A DNA stretch of 15,112 nucleotides, taken from contig CAJTMV010000058.1 of the NCBI GenBank assembly GCA_910577225.1, positions 1 to 15,112 of the forward strand, read 5' to 3'. This DNA is from an uncultured Eubacterium sp. Its GTDB lineage: Bacteria; Bacillota; Clostridia; Lachnospirales; Lachnospiraceae. The position numbers and the translations under genes are program-made. Below, piece after piece: positions 14,033 to 15,112 of this stretch; the stretch's first letter is position 1; every line of letters begins with the position of its first letter. The notes under the pieces were generated by a model that was not told where the DNA came from, did no database searches, and worked only from the letters and a program-made list of their open reading frames with translations.

Positions 14033-14341
14033 TTATTCCATAAACGGCATAAGATTGTCATGCTGCATGTTATAAATTACTATGCCTGACCCTTGCCTTT
14101 TACATTTTAGTCCACACCTGTCCCAGACCAGAAAAAGAGGGACTCCCTGCCGCATCCCCTGCTCCATTCCCTGTCTCATAAGTCTTTCTGATTCCGTTTC
14201 AATGACTCTTCCACCCATAACATTCACCAGTCTTTCTTCATTTTTGTTTCTATTGGTAATATGTGTGCTTTCATTATGAAGCCGGATGATTTTACTTTTA
14301 AAATAAACCAGAATTTCCCATAACTCTCCTGAAATACCCAT
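14033..14341 (-). pseudogene. possible remnant of an Rpn/PD-(D/E)XK-type protein C-terminus
   Basis: A 102-codon frame whose middle (MGGRVIETESERLMRQGM, then EQGMRQG) resembles the charged, glycine-glutamine-rich tails of Rpn-family putative transposase/nucleases. The flanking sequence does not match such a protein, and no ribosome site precedes its ATG. I read it as degenerate; the assignment is weak. Confidence 0.35.
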
Positions 14342-14505
14342 AACCTGATAAAAATTGGTTCAAAAATGGTTCAGGATTGGTTTATTACGGTTGTTCTTCT
14401 GAAACCTTATATTTACCAATATATAATTCCTCATTTAGCTTTCGGATTACAACCTCGTCATTCACATTTAATTGTTTACGCCGGATTAATATTGTTATTT
14501 CTTCG

Positions 14506-14661
14506 TTATGTCTTTTCCCTGCCTCCAAGGAATAATATGGTATCACAGCAGCCTTCTATCGTATCTATGCTGTCCTTATAAACAGCTTTAGGCTGTGATT
14601 TTGACTGTAAGATGATGGATACTGATATCTCACGGCTGCGAATGGTTGCGGTCTGTTTCTC
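14506..14661 (-). pseudogene. fragment of a VirD4/TraG-like conjugative coupling protein
   Basis: In a minus-strand frame, the peptide ATIRSREISVSIILQSKSQ, then AVYKDSIDTIEGCCD and TILFLGGREKT, matches the conserved region just after the Walker B helix of VirD4/TraG-type coupling ATPases of integrative conjugative elements. Only about 50 residues of a roughly 600-residue protein remain. The Walker A and B motifs are absent and the frame stops after REKT. A +1 frame stays open to 14385 (starting near HNEEITIL), which could be a frameshifted continuation. Confidence 0.6.
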
Positions 14662-14689
14662 AACTGCATGGTCACAGAGCAGATTGATA

Positions 14690-14722
14690 GAGCCAGGAAC
14701 CTGTTTTTTAGATTCCTGGCTC
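14690..14722. repeat. 10-bp inverted repeat downstream of the Rpn gene
   Basis: GAGCCAGGAA (14690-14699) pairs perfectly with TTCCTGGCTC (14713-14722) around a 13-nt loop. It starts 12 nt after the stop of the partial Rpn gene on the minus strand, but no T-run follows, so it is not a standard terminator. It may be a junction between decayed elements. Confidence 0.5.
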
Positions 14723-14733
14723 ATTAGTGCCAT

Positions 14734-15112
14734 TTACATATTCTGGTCTGTTTTCAATTTTCTCACTTCATCAACAGAAAGGCCAACAAATTCCGCAATT
14801 TTTTCAAGCGTTATTGTTCCATCTTCCAGCATTTTCTTTGCAACATTTATCATTCCTTCTTTCAATGTCTGATTCCTCATATCTTCCATAGCACGGCACA
14901 TAATCTCGATTCCCTCCTTGCTCTCCTTGAAAAATCTCACCCTGTCCGCCAGTATCCCATAGTACATATCCGCTGCGTCTGTGCAGGAGAAGTCATGCAT
15001 TAACTTCCCGATTGGCGTATCGCTGCGGTAAGTGCCATTTACATACAGTATGCGCGAATCGTCCTCAAATCTTTCCACGGTTTTTAAAAAGCACCATTCA
15101 ATCGAATAGAGC
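14734..15112 (-). CDS. Rpn-family PD-(D/E)XK nuclease / putative transposase, C-terminal part (cut by window edge)
   Basis: The frame is open to the right edge, so the gene begins outside; a GTG at 15078 only mimics a start. The visible 125 or so residues match the second half of Rpn-type proteins (recombination-promoting nuclease / transposase_31-like families): SIEWCFLK, then ILYVNGTYRSDTPIGKLMHDF, DAADMYYGILADRVRFFKE, and an MCRAMEDMRNQTLKEG helix. The tail (IAEFVGLSVDEVRKLK) is the usual small helical end. The nuclease core motifs would lie outside the window. Such genes are common multicopy accessory genes in Lachnospiraceae. It is followed by debris of a conjugative element, so the locus is probably a mobile-DNA scar. 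Confidence 0.8.
   Translation of the reverse strand, partial: LYSIEWCFLKTVERFEDDSRILYVNGTYRSDTPIGKLMHDFSCTDAADMYYGILADRVRFFKESKEGIEIMCRAMEDMRNQTLKEGMINVAKKMLEDGTITLEKIAEFVGLSVDEVRKLKTDQNM

Overview
The window is AT-rich bacterial chromosome. Strong AGGAGG-type ribosome sites, reverse rubrerythrin, PerR, a choline-binding-like secreted transglutaminase and Rpn/PD-(D/E)XK remnants point to an anaerobic Firmicute of the class Clostridia, most likely Lachnospiraceae (Blautia/Ruminococcus/Dorea-like). The taxon is inferred from gene content only.

Layout. Positions 1-300 hold no gene. They carry three evenly spaced sigma-A promoters on the minus strand and a leader running off the left edge, most likely the promoter region of a ribosomal RNA operon just outside the window. 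Next comes an unassigned element with strong RNA-like inverted repeats (317-452), then tadA (tRNA adenosine deaminase, minus) and a GNAT acetyltransferase (plus). A long minus-strand gene (1772-3247) encodes two conserved ends joined by a Ser/Gln/Arg/Asn-rich linker built from two tandem DNA repeats. Positions 3353-4557 are an oxidative-stress unit: perR with a near-consensus PerR box on its own promoter, then reverse rubrerythrin with a related operator and a clear terminator.

Positions 4699-6553 hold an AAA/ABC-type ATPase and a PIN-like putative nuclease in one minus-strand unit, divergent from an XRE-type regulator. A small two-helix membrane protein follows (6933-7346). A two-gene minus-strand secretion operon (7621-8854) encodes a repeat-containing lipoprotein and a secreted transglutaminase-like protein with cell-wall-binding repeats.

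The most interesting region is 8984-13943, a compact plus-strand cassette. Its genes are a two-domain protein with a long helical N-terminal half and a nucleoside-deoxyribosyltransferase-like C-terminal domain, a Nudix hydrolase, a HIT-family protein, a DUF89/ARMT1-like protein (its start overlaps the HIT gene) and an AraC-family regulator. All four enzyme-type folds act on nucleotides, nucleosides or small phosphorylated metabolites, so the cassette looks like a nucleotide or cofactor processing, signalling or defence module. I do not recognise it as a described system.

The right end (13944-15112) is decayed accessory DNA on the minus strand: the C-terminal part of an Rpn-family nuclease gene cut by the window edge, a short fragment of a VirD4/TraG-like conjugative coupling protein, another possible Rpn C-terminal scrap, and a small ORF with an ideal ribosome site.
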